A stretch of DNA of 37,248 nt. It comes from an uncultured Alphaproteobacteria bacterium (GTDB lineage: Bacteria > Pseudomonadota > Alphaproteobacteria > HIMB59 > GCA-002718135). Made by a program: the position numbers and the translations under genes. Location of the stretch: positions 1 to 37,248 of the forward strand of contig CACJZA010000010.1 of the NCBI GenBank assembly GCA_902597795.1. Direction: 5' to 3'. Shown here piece by piece: positions 1-8,381 of this stretch. Position 1 is the stretch's first letter; every line of letters begins with the position of its first letter. The notes beneath the pieces were generated by a model. That model was given only the letters and a program-made list of their open reading frames with translations, had not been told where the DNA came from and ran no database searches.

Positions 1-1238
1 AAAACGGTTTAGCTAATGGACATCAATTTAGTATAGATAGTCATTTTATAAGTGCAAAAATTTTATTTCCAAAATATGGTGATGGTGGTCAAAGAATTGC
101 TCGATATTCTAGAAATACAGAATTCTGGAGATATAATTATTATGAGAATTTAGATTATATTTTCGTCCATACACCAGAATCAGATTATTTAAATGAAACT
201 CAAGAACAAAAAAAGAAAAGAAAAAGTAAATTATTTATCGAAACTCAAAATATTTTTGATCAAAACAGACCCTTAGTTATAGCACCAGAAGGTACATCTG
301 AAACTGAAGATAATTTAACTCCAAATTCCCCAGGTCCATTAAAACTAGGTGCATTTTTATTAGCAGACCAATTAAAACCAGAGCCTCTTCTTGTTCCAAT
401 TGCATTAGCTAATTTTGATTATTCAATTTCCGATACGATTTATTCAGCAGTTATTAAAGAACCAATCAAAATAAAAGATTTTGTAAATGATATGAAAAAT
501 AAAAAAGAGTTAGAAAATTTTTTATCTAAATATAGAAAAACTTTTAGAACATATGTTGAGGAAGCAATCGAATTAGCAAAATCTGCTTCAAAAAATAAAA
601 CTAATAATGAAGATGTAGTTAGTAACTTGAATTTAGTTAGCCCAATAGAAGAAGAATTTGAAGCGGACGTTAGAGAATTAGAGATTAAATTACATTCAGA
701 TAAATATAAAAATAACAAAATAGTCTTATTTGGAAGTTCAACATTTAGGGATTGGGAAAATGCCAAAACTGATTTGTCATTTGATAGTTTATTAAATTTA
801 GGATTTGGTGGTTCCACATTAGTATCATGCCGAACCTATTTTAATAGAATAGTAGTCCCAAATAATCCTGACAAAATGATTTTCTATGCAGGTGATAACG
901 ATATAGGCAGCGGAATGAGTGCTGAAGATTTAGAAAATGAATTTTTATTATTTGCGTCTGAAGTTAATGAAAAATTACCTCATACCTTATGTTTTTTTGT
1001 TTCTATTAAGCCAAGTATATTCAGGAATAATTATTTAAATACAATATTAGATGCAAATGAACGAATTAAAAACAAAATTGAGAATTTTAGTCAATGGCGC
1101 TATATTGATCTTTGCTCTCCTATGCTTGATGCTGGATTTGAAAAATTTTATTCAGAAGATCCATTACACATGAATGTACTTGGTTACAGTCTATTAAGTA
1201 AATTAATTAGAGATGAGATCTCGAAATTTACAATTTAA
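1..1238 (+). CDS. PlsC-type acyltransferase fused to SGNH hydrolase (5' end missing)
   Basis: The reading frame is open from base 3 to the stop at 1238, giving 411 visible residues; the start lies before the window. The first ~150 residues look like a glycerolipid acyltransferase. There is an H-x4-D motif (His7, Asp12; bases 21-38), an APEGT block at residues 94-98 that matches the FPEGT motif of PlsC, and a following PLLVPIAL segment. The last ~170 residues are an SGNH/GDSL hydrolase: GSSTFRDW with the probable catalytic Ser (from residue ~244), NLGFGGS, YAGDNDI, and DPLHMN with the Asp/His pair (from residue ~386). The two domains are joined by a lysine-rich linker. Family knowledge suggests acyl transfer to a lipid headgroup plus ester hydrolysis; the substrate is unknown. 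The internal ATG at 492 is not the real start, because the acyltransferase motifs lie upstream in the same frame. The gene converges on the apsD-like gene with 14 bp between them. Confidence 0.82.
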   Translation, partial: NGLANGHQFSIDSHFISAKILFPKYGDGGQRIARYSRNTEFWRYNYYENLDYIFVHTPESDYLNETQEQKKKRKSKLFIETQNIFDQNRPLVIAPEGTSETEDNLTPNSPGPLKLGAFLLADQLKPEPLLVPIALANFDYSISDTIYSAVIKEPIKIKDFVNDMKNKKELENFLSKYRKTFRTYVEEAIELAKSASKNKTNNEDVVSNLNLVSPIEEEFEADVRELEIKLHSDKYKNNKIVLFGSSTFRDWENAKTDLSFDSLLNLGFGGSTLVSCRTYFNRIVVPNNPDKMIFYAGDNDIGSGMSAEDLENEFLLFASEVNEKLPHTLCFFVSIKPSIFRNNYLNTILDANERIKNKIENFSQWRYIDLCSPMLDAGFEKFYSEDPLHMNVLGYSLLSKLIRDEISKFTI

Positions 1239-1252
1239 ACTTAAATAAATAA

Positions 1253-2275
1253 TTAAATTTTAATTTCTTTTCTTAGTTTATCAGATTTATATGAATTAAA
1301 GACTAATGATAAACTCTTTATGTTATCTTCACCACTGGTGTCGTGTTCAATATTATTTATTAGTGAATCAATGAAATGTTTGTGCGTATTGATTACACTT
1401 TCTTGAATTTGATCCCAAGGCTTTGAAATCCATTTATATTTCTTTGGTTTTCCATCAAAAATCTTCTTCTTATTTTTTTTGTGAAGAGTAATTTTGTAAT
1501 TGTAATCCAAATCAATTGAACCGTTAGAGAATTCTAAATTAACTAGTGTTTGAGCAAATCTGTCTGGTTTTTTTATTGAAGAAATAGATGCATCAACAAT
1601 AGTAATACTGTTATTTCTATTTCTTATCAGGGATATAAAATCGGTTTCACCTTTAAATTTATTATTTGTATTTTGATTTACTGTATAAATACTTTTTGCT
1701 TCTCCCATAAAAAATCTACTTAAATCAAATAAATGAATTCCTACGTCTAGGGTTAAATACTCTTTTAAATAATATAAATATGTTTGATTGGTATATCCAA
1801 CAGGATTTGCATGTCTAAAAGATATCTTAGCATAATGTGGTTCCGTTAAATGCTCTTTATTTATAATTTCTTTTAATTTTAATAGAGGGGTTTGCCATCT
1901 AAAATTCTCATGAACCATAAGTGGTGTTTTGTTTTTTTTATATAAAGATACAATTTTTTTTGCATTTGATAAATTTTCAGCAAATGGCTTTTGTATAGAA
2001 GTTGGAATTTTATACTTAGATAAAATTTTGCCAATATTTAAGTGTGTCTCCATTGTTGTTACAACATCAACAAAGTCAATTTTATGTTTTTTTAACATTA
2101 ATTCTATAGATGAATAAGAATGCAAAATGTTAAATCTAGATTTAAATTTATTAGCTTTTTTTATATCTAAATCACAAACACATATTATTTCTATATTTCT
2201 TAATTCTTTCCAAGCTAAAATATGATTTTCAGCAAAGAAACCACAACCGATTAATGCTCCTTTTAATTTTTTCAT
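1253..2275 (-). CDS. apsD: Gfo/Idh/MocA oxidoreductase, probable D-apiose dehydrogenase
   Basis: This 340-residue NAD(P)-dependent oxidoreductase has an N-terminal Rossmann motif (GALIGCGFFAENH, residues 6-18), the QKPFA segment at 95-99 in place of the usual EKP, a VHENFRWQ segment at 121-128, and DVGIHLFDLSRFF at 177-189 with the probable catalytic His181. The GCGFFA and HENFRWQ segments resemble, from memory, the ApsD subgroup that oxidises D-apiose to D-apionolactone. The partner gene just upstream resembles the lactonase that acts on that product, which strengthens the call. Its ATG overlaps the TGA of that gene (ATGA), indicating translational coupling. Family membership is certain; the apiose substrate is inferred from motif recall and context. 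Another branched-sugar or inositol-type substrate remains possible. Confidence 0.7.
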   Translation of the reverse strand: MKKLKGALIGCGFFAENHILAWKELRNIEIICVCDLDIKKANKFKSRFNILHSYSSIELMLKKHKIDFVDVVTTMETHLNIGKILSKYKIPTSIQKPFAENLSNAKKIVSLYKKNKTPLMVHENFRWQTPLLKLKEIINKEHLTEPHYAKISFRHANPVGYTNQTYLYYLKEYLTLDVGIHLFDLSRFFMGEAKSIYTVNQNTNNKFKGETDFISLIRNRNNSITIVDASISSIKKPDRFAQTLVNLEFSNGSIDLDYNYKITLHKKNKKKIFDGKPKKYKWISKPWDQIQESVINTHKHFIDSLINNIEHDTSGEDNIKSLSLVFNSYKSDKLRKEIKI

Positions 2276-4086
2276 TTATCTTCTATAAATTTGATTTCTA
2301 ATGGCTCAAATGCATAAGGATTTGAATCTTTTTTAAAGTTAAAAAAAGAAAAATCATTATTAAAAATATCAGTATAATTTTTTAAATTAAGCTTATATTG
2401 ATTACTAAAATTTATTTCAGGAATATTAATTTCCTTTTTTTGTTTTGAGGAATTGACAAATAAATAATAATTTTTATCATTTAGTACGATTTTTAATCCA
2501 TACACTTCGTTAATTGGATTAAATTTAAAAATTTCTGAATTTGTTAATGAAATAAGAAAATTATTTAAATGATACAATGGTCTTTTGGTGTTATCTTTAT
2601 TTAATATTCCGTGATGCCCATAAATAGAATTAAATGTAAAAAATTTTGATTCTTTATTTATTGATTGAATAAAAATTGCCAGTGTCCAAGTTAGTGAAAA
2701 TAATTGATCATGCCTTGGATCGCTATCAGCCATTTCTAGTCTTATTTTGTTTTTATTACTTACAAGACTTTCACCATACGGATTGAAATGCATACCAATA
2801 GAAATTGGACCAATATGAAAATCGGTACTATTAGAAAAATTTTTTAAAGTTTTCAGAATATAGGGTATAGTTTCAGGTGTATTTAACACACCAAAATCAC
2901 TAGAATCATGAACAATTGGAGTAAAGGAAAAACTAACCAAATCATAAAACATTTTTGGCCTCTTTCTATTTAATTCTGTAAAATTAGTGACCATTCCTGA
3001 TACAATTTGACTATTAGAAAACATCTTTTTCGCAATTTTATAGTATTCATTTAATTCTGGAACTTTAGGCCATTCACCAGCAGGTTGAAAACTATTCAAA
3101 TATATTTTTGGACAAATTAAAATTTTATCTAAATTAATAGTATTTTTAGTTATAAAATTATAAATTTTAGTTAACTCTTGTTCAGGATCATTAATATGAT
3201 CAACCAAGGCTACAAGAAACACCTTGTTTTGAAATCTTGAAGTTACACTTTTATAATCTAAAGTAAAATCAATAAGATGGTAATAATAATCAAAGTTACT
3301 TATTAAATCATCATCAGGAAGAATTAGAGTATCAATTTTTATACCAATTTTAGGAAATTTATAAGAAGTAGTGTGATCAATTTTTACAATATTATTAGAT
3401 AGAAATGATCTTTGTTTTTTATTTACTATATCTATTTTAACAGTTTGAGAGAAATTAGACCCCTCTTTTTCCAAGTATGGAAAAGGATCTAATAAAGAGC
3501 CGCTATATATTTTGTAAGAAGCGTCACCCCAGTTTCTTTGATCCTCCATTTCAAATAAAATACCTTCAAAATTTATATTAACTAGCAAGCTATCGTCTAA
3601 GGTGTAAGCTAACTTTTTAAATTTAAAAAATGGTTGATCAGGCGTTAAAAATTCAGGAAATTTTTTTTCCTCTTTTACCCCGTCTTCTTTTGTTACAAGA
3701 ATATTTGAACCAACATGATTTTGTAATGGAATTAATAAATTAAAACCTATTCTATTGGTCCAAAAATCAGTTAAGAATTCTCCTTCAGAAGATAGAGTTA
3801 TAGTATTTTCAGAAAATAATATAGTATTTTTTGTTTTAAGAATTTCAGTGTTACCATATTCTAAATCAAATATATATTCTAGAGATGAATCAAAGTTTTC
3901 TTCATAATTAAGAATTTTAGGATGATAATTATTCCAATTTTTGTCTCTTACCAAGAATGATATCATTTTTAAAATTTGAAGATTTTGAAAAGTTATATTT
4001 CGAAAAAAAAGATTATCTTTTAATATTGTAAAATTATTATTTGAGTTTTTAATAAAATTTTCTTTCAATAATTTAGAGTTATACAT
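2272..4086 (-). CDS. apnL: Probable D-apionate lactonase (ApnL-like)
   Basis: This 604-residue protein has no signal peptide and is probably cytosolic. Recognisable family segments are FEMEDQRNWGDASYK (178-192), a TIM-barrel-like region with GMVTNFTELNRKRP (364-377), FNPYG (434-438) and DPRHDQLFSLTWT (456-468). These match the pattern I recall for ApnL proteins, which open D-apionolactone to D-apionate, and the ~600-residue length fits. It is the middle gene of a minus-strand operon, overlapping the TPR gene before it by 8 nt and the dehydrogenase after it by 4 nt. Dehydrogenase plus lactonase would be the two shared first steps of D-apiose breakdown. No later step (apulose kinase/aldolase, RuBisCO-like route or apionate oxidase) is visible here. 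The family call rests on motif recognition, not a search. Confidence 0.65.
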   Translation of the reverse strand: MYNSKLLKENFIKNSNNNFTILKDNLFFRNITFQNLQILKMISFLVRDKNWNNYHPKILNYEENFDSSLEYIFDLEYGNTEILKTKNTILFSENTITLSSEGEFLTDFWTNRIGFNLLIPLQNHVGSNILVTKEDGVKEEKKFPEFLTPDQPFFKFKKLAYTLDDSLLVNINFEGILFEMEDQRNWGDASYKIYSGSLLDPFPYLEKEGSNFSQTVKIDIVNKKQRSFLSNNIVKIDHTTSYKFPKIGIKIDTLILPDDDLISNFDYYYHLIDFTLDYKSVTSRFQNKVFLVALVDHINDPEQELTKIYNFITKNTINLDKILICPKIYLNSFQPAGEWPKVPELNEYYKIAKKMFSNSQIVSGMVTNFTELNRKRPKMFYDLVSFSFTPIVHDSSDFGVLNTPETIPYILKTLKNFSNSTDFHIGPISIGMHFNPYGESLVSNKNKIRLEMADSDPRHDQLFSLTWTLAIFIQSINKESKFFTFNSIYGHHGILNKDNTKRPLYHLNNFLISLTNSEIFKFNPINEVYGLKIVLNDKNYYLFVNSSKQKKEINIPEINFSNQYKLNLKNYTDIFNNDFSFFNFKKDSNPYAFEPLEIKFIEDK

Positions 4087-5326
4087 ATAATTTTGATACT
4101 GATTTATAATTATTATATTCTGATATTAAATTTGATTTATTTTTTTCGTATTTTGTATTTTGAATTAAACTCAAAAAAATAAGTTCTCGTTGTGCAAAAC
4201 TACCCCCAAGGTATTTAAATTGAGATTTAATTATATTTTCATTTAATAATTCATGAGTTTTTAAATTTTTAATAATTGGCTTTAAAAAATTTAAATAATT
4301 TTCTTTAAAAGAATTTTCTAAATAATTATCCTCCATTTTATTTTCAAGTTGCTCGAAATAATCTTGATCATCATAGTATGAGTAATAAAAAATAAGATGA
4401 TAATCTATGAAAGGAAGTATGTGTTGATTTTTAAAATATTCAGCATAATCTTTTAATTTATCCATTCTATCCTTAACATCTACTCCCTTGTAATGAAGTC
4501 TTAATAAGAATGAACAAGCATTACAAAAATCTAAATAAAAAATTTGTGAAGAAGAAAAATATTTATCAAATAGTTTTAAGCTTATTTCATATTCTTGATT
4601 ATAGAATAGAATTAATGATTGATGCCACCATATATGTCTTTTTATTGGTCCGTATATTGACCAATTAATTTTATTAAAATTATCATTTTTGTTAATCGAG
4701 TCATTATTTTCATTATCGTGTACATGCAAAAGAGCATGCCAACTCCATAAATCATTGGATGATTGTTTTAGTGAATTTACGGCTAGAAACTTAGCTTTAT
4801 CAATTAAATTATTTTCTTCATAAGCATAGCTAGTCATGCCTAATAGTAAATTGTAATGTTGATCATTTTCTGACCACTTACTCAGTATTTCTTCATGTTT
4901 ATCTAAAAATTTACCGTCAATACCTACGAAAATATTATTAAAATGAAATAATCTGATAGCAAAAATATCTTTGGGATTTTCTTTTATAATTAATTCTAAT
5001 TTATTTAATAAATTTTTTAAATCATTATTAATCCAAAGTTTTGCAACTTCTAAATATTTATGAAAGTGATTATTGATATTATGAATTGAAATAGATTTTA
5101 TTGTCTCTTTAGCTAGTATTAATTTATTTATATCTCTTGAAAATAGTAATAAAAAAGTTTTCAGCAATTTTGGTGCCTGAAAATTTCTATTCTCTCGTAT
5201 TAATTGATTAGTTATGAGCAATGAGTCTTTCTTAAAATAAATATATGAATCAATACATTCTTGAAATTTATTAATTTCTACATCGTTCTTACTGTCAACC
5301 CAATAATGAAAATAATTGTTGCTCAA
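4079..5326 (-). CDS. TTC38-like tetratricopeptide protein
   Basis: This 415-residue, helix-rich protein is related to the tetratricopeptide repeat protein 38 (TTC38) family. Supporting segments are a first TPR-like helix pair around 88-126, LLGMTSYAYEENNLIDKAK (161-179), NDLWSWHALLHVHD (191-204, matching the WAxHAVAHV core) and HIWWHQSL (231-238, matching the HxWWHxAL core). The start codon is TTG at 5326-5324, chosen because it is preceded by an AGG ribosome-binding site about 6 nt upstream and an in-frame stop lies just beyond. It is the first gene of the operon leading into apnL and apsD. TTC38 proteins have no established biochemical role; scaffolding or an enzyme-like role is possible. 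The conserved His and Trp pairs look functional rather than purely structural, which is inference. Confidence 0.7.
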   Translation of the reverse strand: MSNNYFHYWVDSKNDVEINKFQECIDSYIYFKKDSLLITNQLIRENRNFQAPKLLKTFLLLFSRDINKLILAKETIKSISIHNINNHFHKYLEVAKLWINNDLKNLLNKLELIIKENPKDIFAIRLFHFNNIFVGIDGKFLDKHEEILSKWSENDQHYNLLLGMTSYAYEENNLIDKAKFLAVNSLKQSSNDLWSWHALLHVHDNENNDSINKNDNFNKINWSIYGPIKRHIWWHQSLILFYNQEYEISLKLFDKYFSSSQIFYLDFCNACSFLLRLHYKGVDVKDRMDKLKDYAEYFKNQHILPFIDYHLIFYYSYYDDQDYFEQLENKMEDNYLENSFKENYLNFLKPIIKNLKTHELLNENIIKSQFKYLGGSFAQRELIFLSLIQNTKYEKNKSNLISEYNNYKSVSKLYV

Positions 5327-5514
5327 ATATATCCTAAATATTTATTATAAATAATGTATCATAGTTTTTCCTTATTTGTATCTCTATTAAAACATATTTT
5401 TACAGTATTTAAAAAGACGTGGCACTTATCTATAGAATAGTTCTTTTTTTCATAACATTAATTTTCATTATAATTCTCCTTGTAGGTGCCACAACTTCAT
5501 TTTAAGAATAGTAA
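5327..5514. promoter_or_regulatory. Divergent promoter region with GTGGCAC/GTGCCAC inverted repeat
   Basis: This is the divergent gap between the TTC38-apnL-apsD operon and yjbQ. Toward yjbQ there is a perfect TATAAT at 5469-5474; toward the operon there is a TATAAT (minus strand) at 5344-5349, 17 nt before the TTG start. Neither has a clear -35 element at 17 bp. GTGGCAC at 5419-5425 and GTGCCAC at 5486-5492 form an inverted repeat around the yjbQ -10 box, as an operator or long-loop stem might. The same GTGCCAC occurs at 8320-8326 before the histone-deacetylase-family gene. The regulatory role is inferred. Confidence 0.4.
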
Positions 5515-5934
5515 ATGTTAAATTTACAAGATGAATTGATATTTTCTAATAATGGACAAGGAATGTATGAAATTACAAATAATGTTCATGATTGGATTAT
5601 AAAAAATAATATTATTAAAGGTCAGCTAAATTTATTTATACAACACACTTCTGCTTCATTAACAATTATGGAAAATGCTAGCTCTGATGTTTTGGAAGAT
5701 ATTAATTCTTTTTTTCAAAAAATTGTTCCTGAAGATTCTTCATTATATAAACACGGTTATGAAGGAGATGATGATATGCCTGCTCATATAAAATCAATGC
5801 TTACACAAACTTCATTAACAATCCCTATACACAATAAAGAATTACAATTAGGTATGTGGCAAGGGATATATCTAATAGAACACAGGTACAGTAAATACAA
5901 GAGAAAAATAATTCTAAGTTATATAGGTGAGTGA
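5515..5934 (+). CDS. yjbQ: YjbQ/UPF0047 family protein
   Basis: This 139-residue protein is a full-length member of the YjbQ (UPF0047) family, small trimeric proteins some of which show weak thiamine-phosphate synthase activity. The signature segments are present in order: FIQHTSASL at 41-49, EGDDDMPAHIKS at 83-94 (containing a conserved metal-site His), and LGMWQGIYLIEHR at 112-124. The real physiological role of the family is unsettled. No strong ribosome-binding site is visible before the ATG; the leader is AT-rich with a perfect TATAAT ~40 nt upstream. The gene converges on an MFS transporter, with a single base between the stop codons. Confidence 0.9.
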   Translation: MLNLQDELIFSNNGQGMYEITNNVHDWIIKNNIIKGQLNLFIQHTSASLTIMENASSDVLEDINSFFQKIVPEDSSLYKHGYEGDDDMPAHIKSMLTQTSLTIPIHNKELQLGMWQGIYLIEHRYSKYKRKIILSYIGE

Positions 5935-5935
5935 G

Positions 5936-7123
5936 TTATACCCTTGCTTTATTTAAATTTCTTTGATCTAAAATAATTTTTGATAAATTATTAGGTATAA
6001 AAAATGAAGCGATTAAAGATAGAAGAGCAAAGAAAGAACCAATTAAAAAAACTATTGAATGAGAACTAATCCAAACAAATCCTAAAATTACTGGGATAAA
6101 TACAGCAGCTATATGATTGATAGTAAATGAAACACCTGCGGTACTTGCAATATCTTTTGGATCAGCAATTTTTTGAAAATATGTATTAATTGCTATAGCT
6201 AACGCAAAAAACATATGATCAATAATATATAACCCCGCTGCAACATAAGCATTAGTCACAAATGCATAAGATGTAAAAACAACTACGAGTCCAATATATT
6301 CAAATATAAGACATTTTTTCTCACCAAATAAATTTATTAATTTTCCAATACGTTCTGCAAAAAACCAATTAAAAATATAATTTACCAAAAACAGTAAAGT
6401 AACTTGCGAAGCTGAATATCCAAATTTTTCTACCATTAAAAAAGCTGCAAAAACTACGAAAATTTGCCTTCTAGCGCCTGATAAAAAAATTAAGATATAG
6501 TAAAGAGAATATTCTTTTTTAAGAATTAGTTTTTTATGTTGCTTATTTTTAATTTCAAAAAAAGGAAAGGAAATAAAAAGGTGTATAGAAATAAGAATAC
6601 AAATTAATCCTGCAATTAAAAATATAAACTTATAATCTAAATTAAAGATTTCTAATAAACTCCAAATTATACAATACAAGAATAAGGATGTAATTGAGCT
6701 TACGGCTATTAACTTTCCCAAAACTGGTGGAGCCTCTTCTTTTGAAAGCCATTGTAAACTCAAAGAATTTTTTGCTGTTTCACAATAATGAAAGCCAGTA
6801 CTCATAATAATTGTTGTAAAATACAAACCATAAACAGTTGGTAAGAAACCTGTAATTGCAACACCAAAACCAGTTAAGGCTAAAGAAAAAATAGCAAAAT
6901 ATTGTTCTTTAAAATAAAACAGTAAAAAAATAATTGTAAATGCTAAAAAACCAGGTATTTCTCTAATACTTTGAAGTATTCCAATTTCGACTCCAGTAAA
7001 ACTTGCTCTTTCAACTGAGAAATTATTTAATAAAACCATCCAAGTACTAAAAGCAATAGGCATGGCAATTGATGATAAGATTAGTAAAGTTATTGGGTTT
7101 TTATTATTTAATAAATTTTTCAT
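5936..7123 (-). CDS. MFS transporter
   Basis: This 395-residue polytopic inner-membrane protein has about twelve predicted membrane segments in two halves of six, separated by a basic loop near residues 195-205 (KNKQHKKLILKK). That layout and the length are those of the major facilitator superfamily. An early acidic/basic stretch (EIGILQSIREIPGF, residues ~46-59) resembles the first-half motif of permeases. The substrate cannot be read from the sequence. It has its own ATG after an AT-rich leader with no clear Shine-Dalgarno. The next gene upstream on the same strand, an EamA transporter, lies 55 bp away, so the two may be co-transcribed. Confidence 0.85.
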   Translation of the reverse strand: MKNLLNNKNPITLLILSSIAMPIAFSTWMVLLNNFSVERASFTGVEIGILQSIREIPGFLAFTIIFLLFYFKEQYFAIFSLALTGFGVAITGFLPTVYGLYFTTIIMSTGFHYCETAKNSLSLQWLSKEEAPPVLGKLIAVSSITSLFLYCIIWSLLEIFNLDYKFIFLIAGLICILISIHLFISFPFFEIKNKQHKKLILKKEYSLYYILIFLSGARRQIFVVFAAFLMVEKFGYSASQVTLLFLVNYIFNWFFAERIGKLINLFGEKKCLIFEYIGLVVVFTSYAFVTNAYVAAGLYIIDHMFFALAIAINTYFQKIADPKDIASTAGVSFTINHIAAVFIPVILGFVWISSHSIVFLIGSFFALLSLIASFFIPNNLSKIILDQRNLNKARV

Positions 7124-7178
7124 AGATATTTAATAATATTAAAACATTGTCTCAAAGTTACGATTTATAACTATTAAT

Positions 7179-8090
7179 TTAGTGACCTCTATTAAATTGG
7201 TCACGAAATCTTGAATCTTCTTTAATATATGGCCTAACTCCTATTTTTGTTTCTCTAATTATTATATAAATTCCACTACCAACAATAATTAATGATCCTA
7301 TAATTTCATAAATATCTGGAATATCAGCAAAAAATAAATAACCTAAAATTACTCCAGATATTAATTGTGTATATTGAATGGGGGCAAAAATACTAGACTC
7401 TAAAAATTTTGAAGCAATTGTTAGACAATTCCCCCCTATTCCACAAATAATACCGCAAAAAACAAGAATCATTAAATCATTATAAGATAATGCGATGTGA
7501 CTATTAAAACTAAGTAATCCATTTAAAATAGTTGCTGATAAAAAAGCATAAAAAGTAAAAGCAATCGATGATTGTTTATTTGAATATCTTCTAACTAAAG
7601 TAATATTTATCGCCATTAGTAAAGCAGAAAAAAACAAACCAAATAGACTTAATGAAAAATGAATAGTACCAGGTCTACTAACTATTAATACACCTATAAA
7701 TCCAACTGTTACCGCTGACCATCTTCTAATACCAACTTTTTCACCTAAAAAAAAATGAGACATCATTGTTATCATTAATGGGGCACTAAATAAAATTGGG
7801 TAGATTTCACTAAATGCATGTTCTTTAAATGAATAAACCACTAAAGCTCCTGAAATTAAACCAAATAATCCCCTAAGAAGCTGTATATGAATAATATCAT
7901 TTTTTAATGAACTCCATTTGTTTAAAAAATAAAGAGTTAATAATGTTGGTATAAAACTAAAAAGACAAATGTAAAAATTTATTTGAAAAACAGAATATTC
8001 ATTAACTAAGTATTTTTTAATTATTGTATCTAAAATTACAAATATAGTGTAACCAATAAATCCGATACTAATTCCAGATAAAACATTCAT
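7179..8090 (-). CDS. EamA/DMT family transporter
   Basis: This 303-residue protein has ten hydrophobic segments arranged as two EamA repeats, the normal drug/metabolite transporter layout. The first repeat ends in LGEKVGIRRWSAVTVGFIG (from residue ~114), and the second ends in DIPDIYEIIGSLIIVGSGIYI before a short basic tail. Both match the subfamily that includes the gene at 10614-11465, with which it shares the EKVGIxRW and PDI segments, so the two are probably paralogues. The substrate is unknown; the superfamily carries metabolites, amino acids or nucleotide precursors. It is preceded by a 291-bp gap and followed on the same strand by an MFS gene. Confidence 0.88.
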   Translation of the reverse strand: MNVLSGISIGFIGYTIFVILDTIIKKYLVNEYSVFQINFYICLFSFIPTLLTLYFLNKWSSLKNDIIHIQLLRGLFGLISGALVVYSFKEHAFSEIYPILFSAPLMITMMSHFFLGEKVGIRRWSAVTVGFIGVLIVSRPGTIHFSLSLFGLFFSALLMAINITLVRRYSNKQSSIAFTFYAFLSATILNGLLSFNSHIALSYNDLMILVFCGIICGIGGNCLTIASKFLESSIFAPIQYTQLISGVILGYLFFADIPDIYEIIGSLIIVGSGIYIIIRETKIGVRPYIKEDSRFRDQFNRGH

Positions 8091-8381
8091 ATGATTTAAT
8101 TTAAAGAACTTAATTAAAAAAACTCATATTTCAGATTCTCACAAATAGACATTGATTTATTGTTTTTAAATTGATTTAGTTCAATAAAAATTGACAATAA
8201 AAAAACCAATTAAACAAATAATTAGTAAATCAAATATTAAAATAAATTCCATAATGGTTGTGACACTAATTCTGTATGGATAGAATACATTTACTCACTA
8301 AATATATATTGGTAGATTAGTGCCACATAACCTACGTAAATATTAATATAGGCATAAATTGAGTTAAAAAGAGGCAAATTT
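8091..8381. other. Intergenic region before the HDAC-like gene
   Basis: This 291-bp AT-rich divergent gap is the longest in the window. It holds GTGCCAC at 8320-8326, also seen before yjbQ, and a Shine-Dalgarno for the downstream gene at 8370-8374. A 23-codon hydrophobic frame on the minus strand (8181-8252) is too short and lacks a ribosome-binding site. No tRNA, hairpin terminator or riboswitch-like structure was recognised. Confidence 0.4.
8370..8374 (+). promoter_or_regulatory. Ribosome-binding site (AGAGG)
   Basis: AGAGG sits 7 nt before the ATG at 8382. It supports this start and stands out because most first genes of transcription units in this window have AT-only leaders. Confidence 0.6.

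Noticed and set aside
440-817. Minus-strand 125-residue frame antisense to the SGNH domain
   Set aside because: It lies entirely over a well-supported gene and shows no family features.
492-1238. A 248-residue gene starting at the ATG at 492
   Set aside because: The frame is open upstream to base 3 and carries acyltransferase motifs, so this is only the C-terminal part of a longer protein.
8181-8252. 23-codon hydrophobic frame on the minus strand in the longest gap
   Set aside because: It is too short, has no ribosome-binding site, and AT-rich DNA readily gives Ile/Leu/Phe-rich frames.
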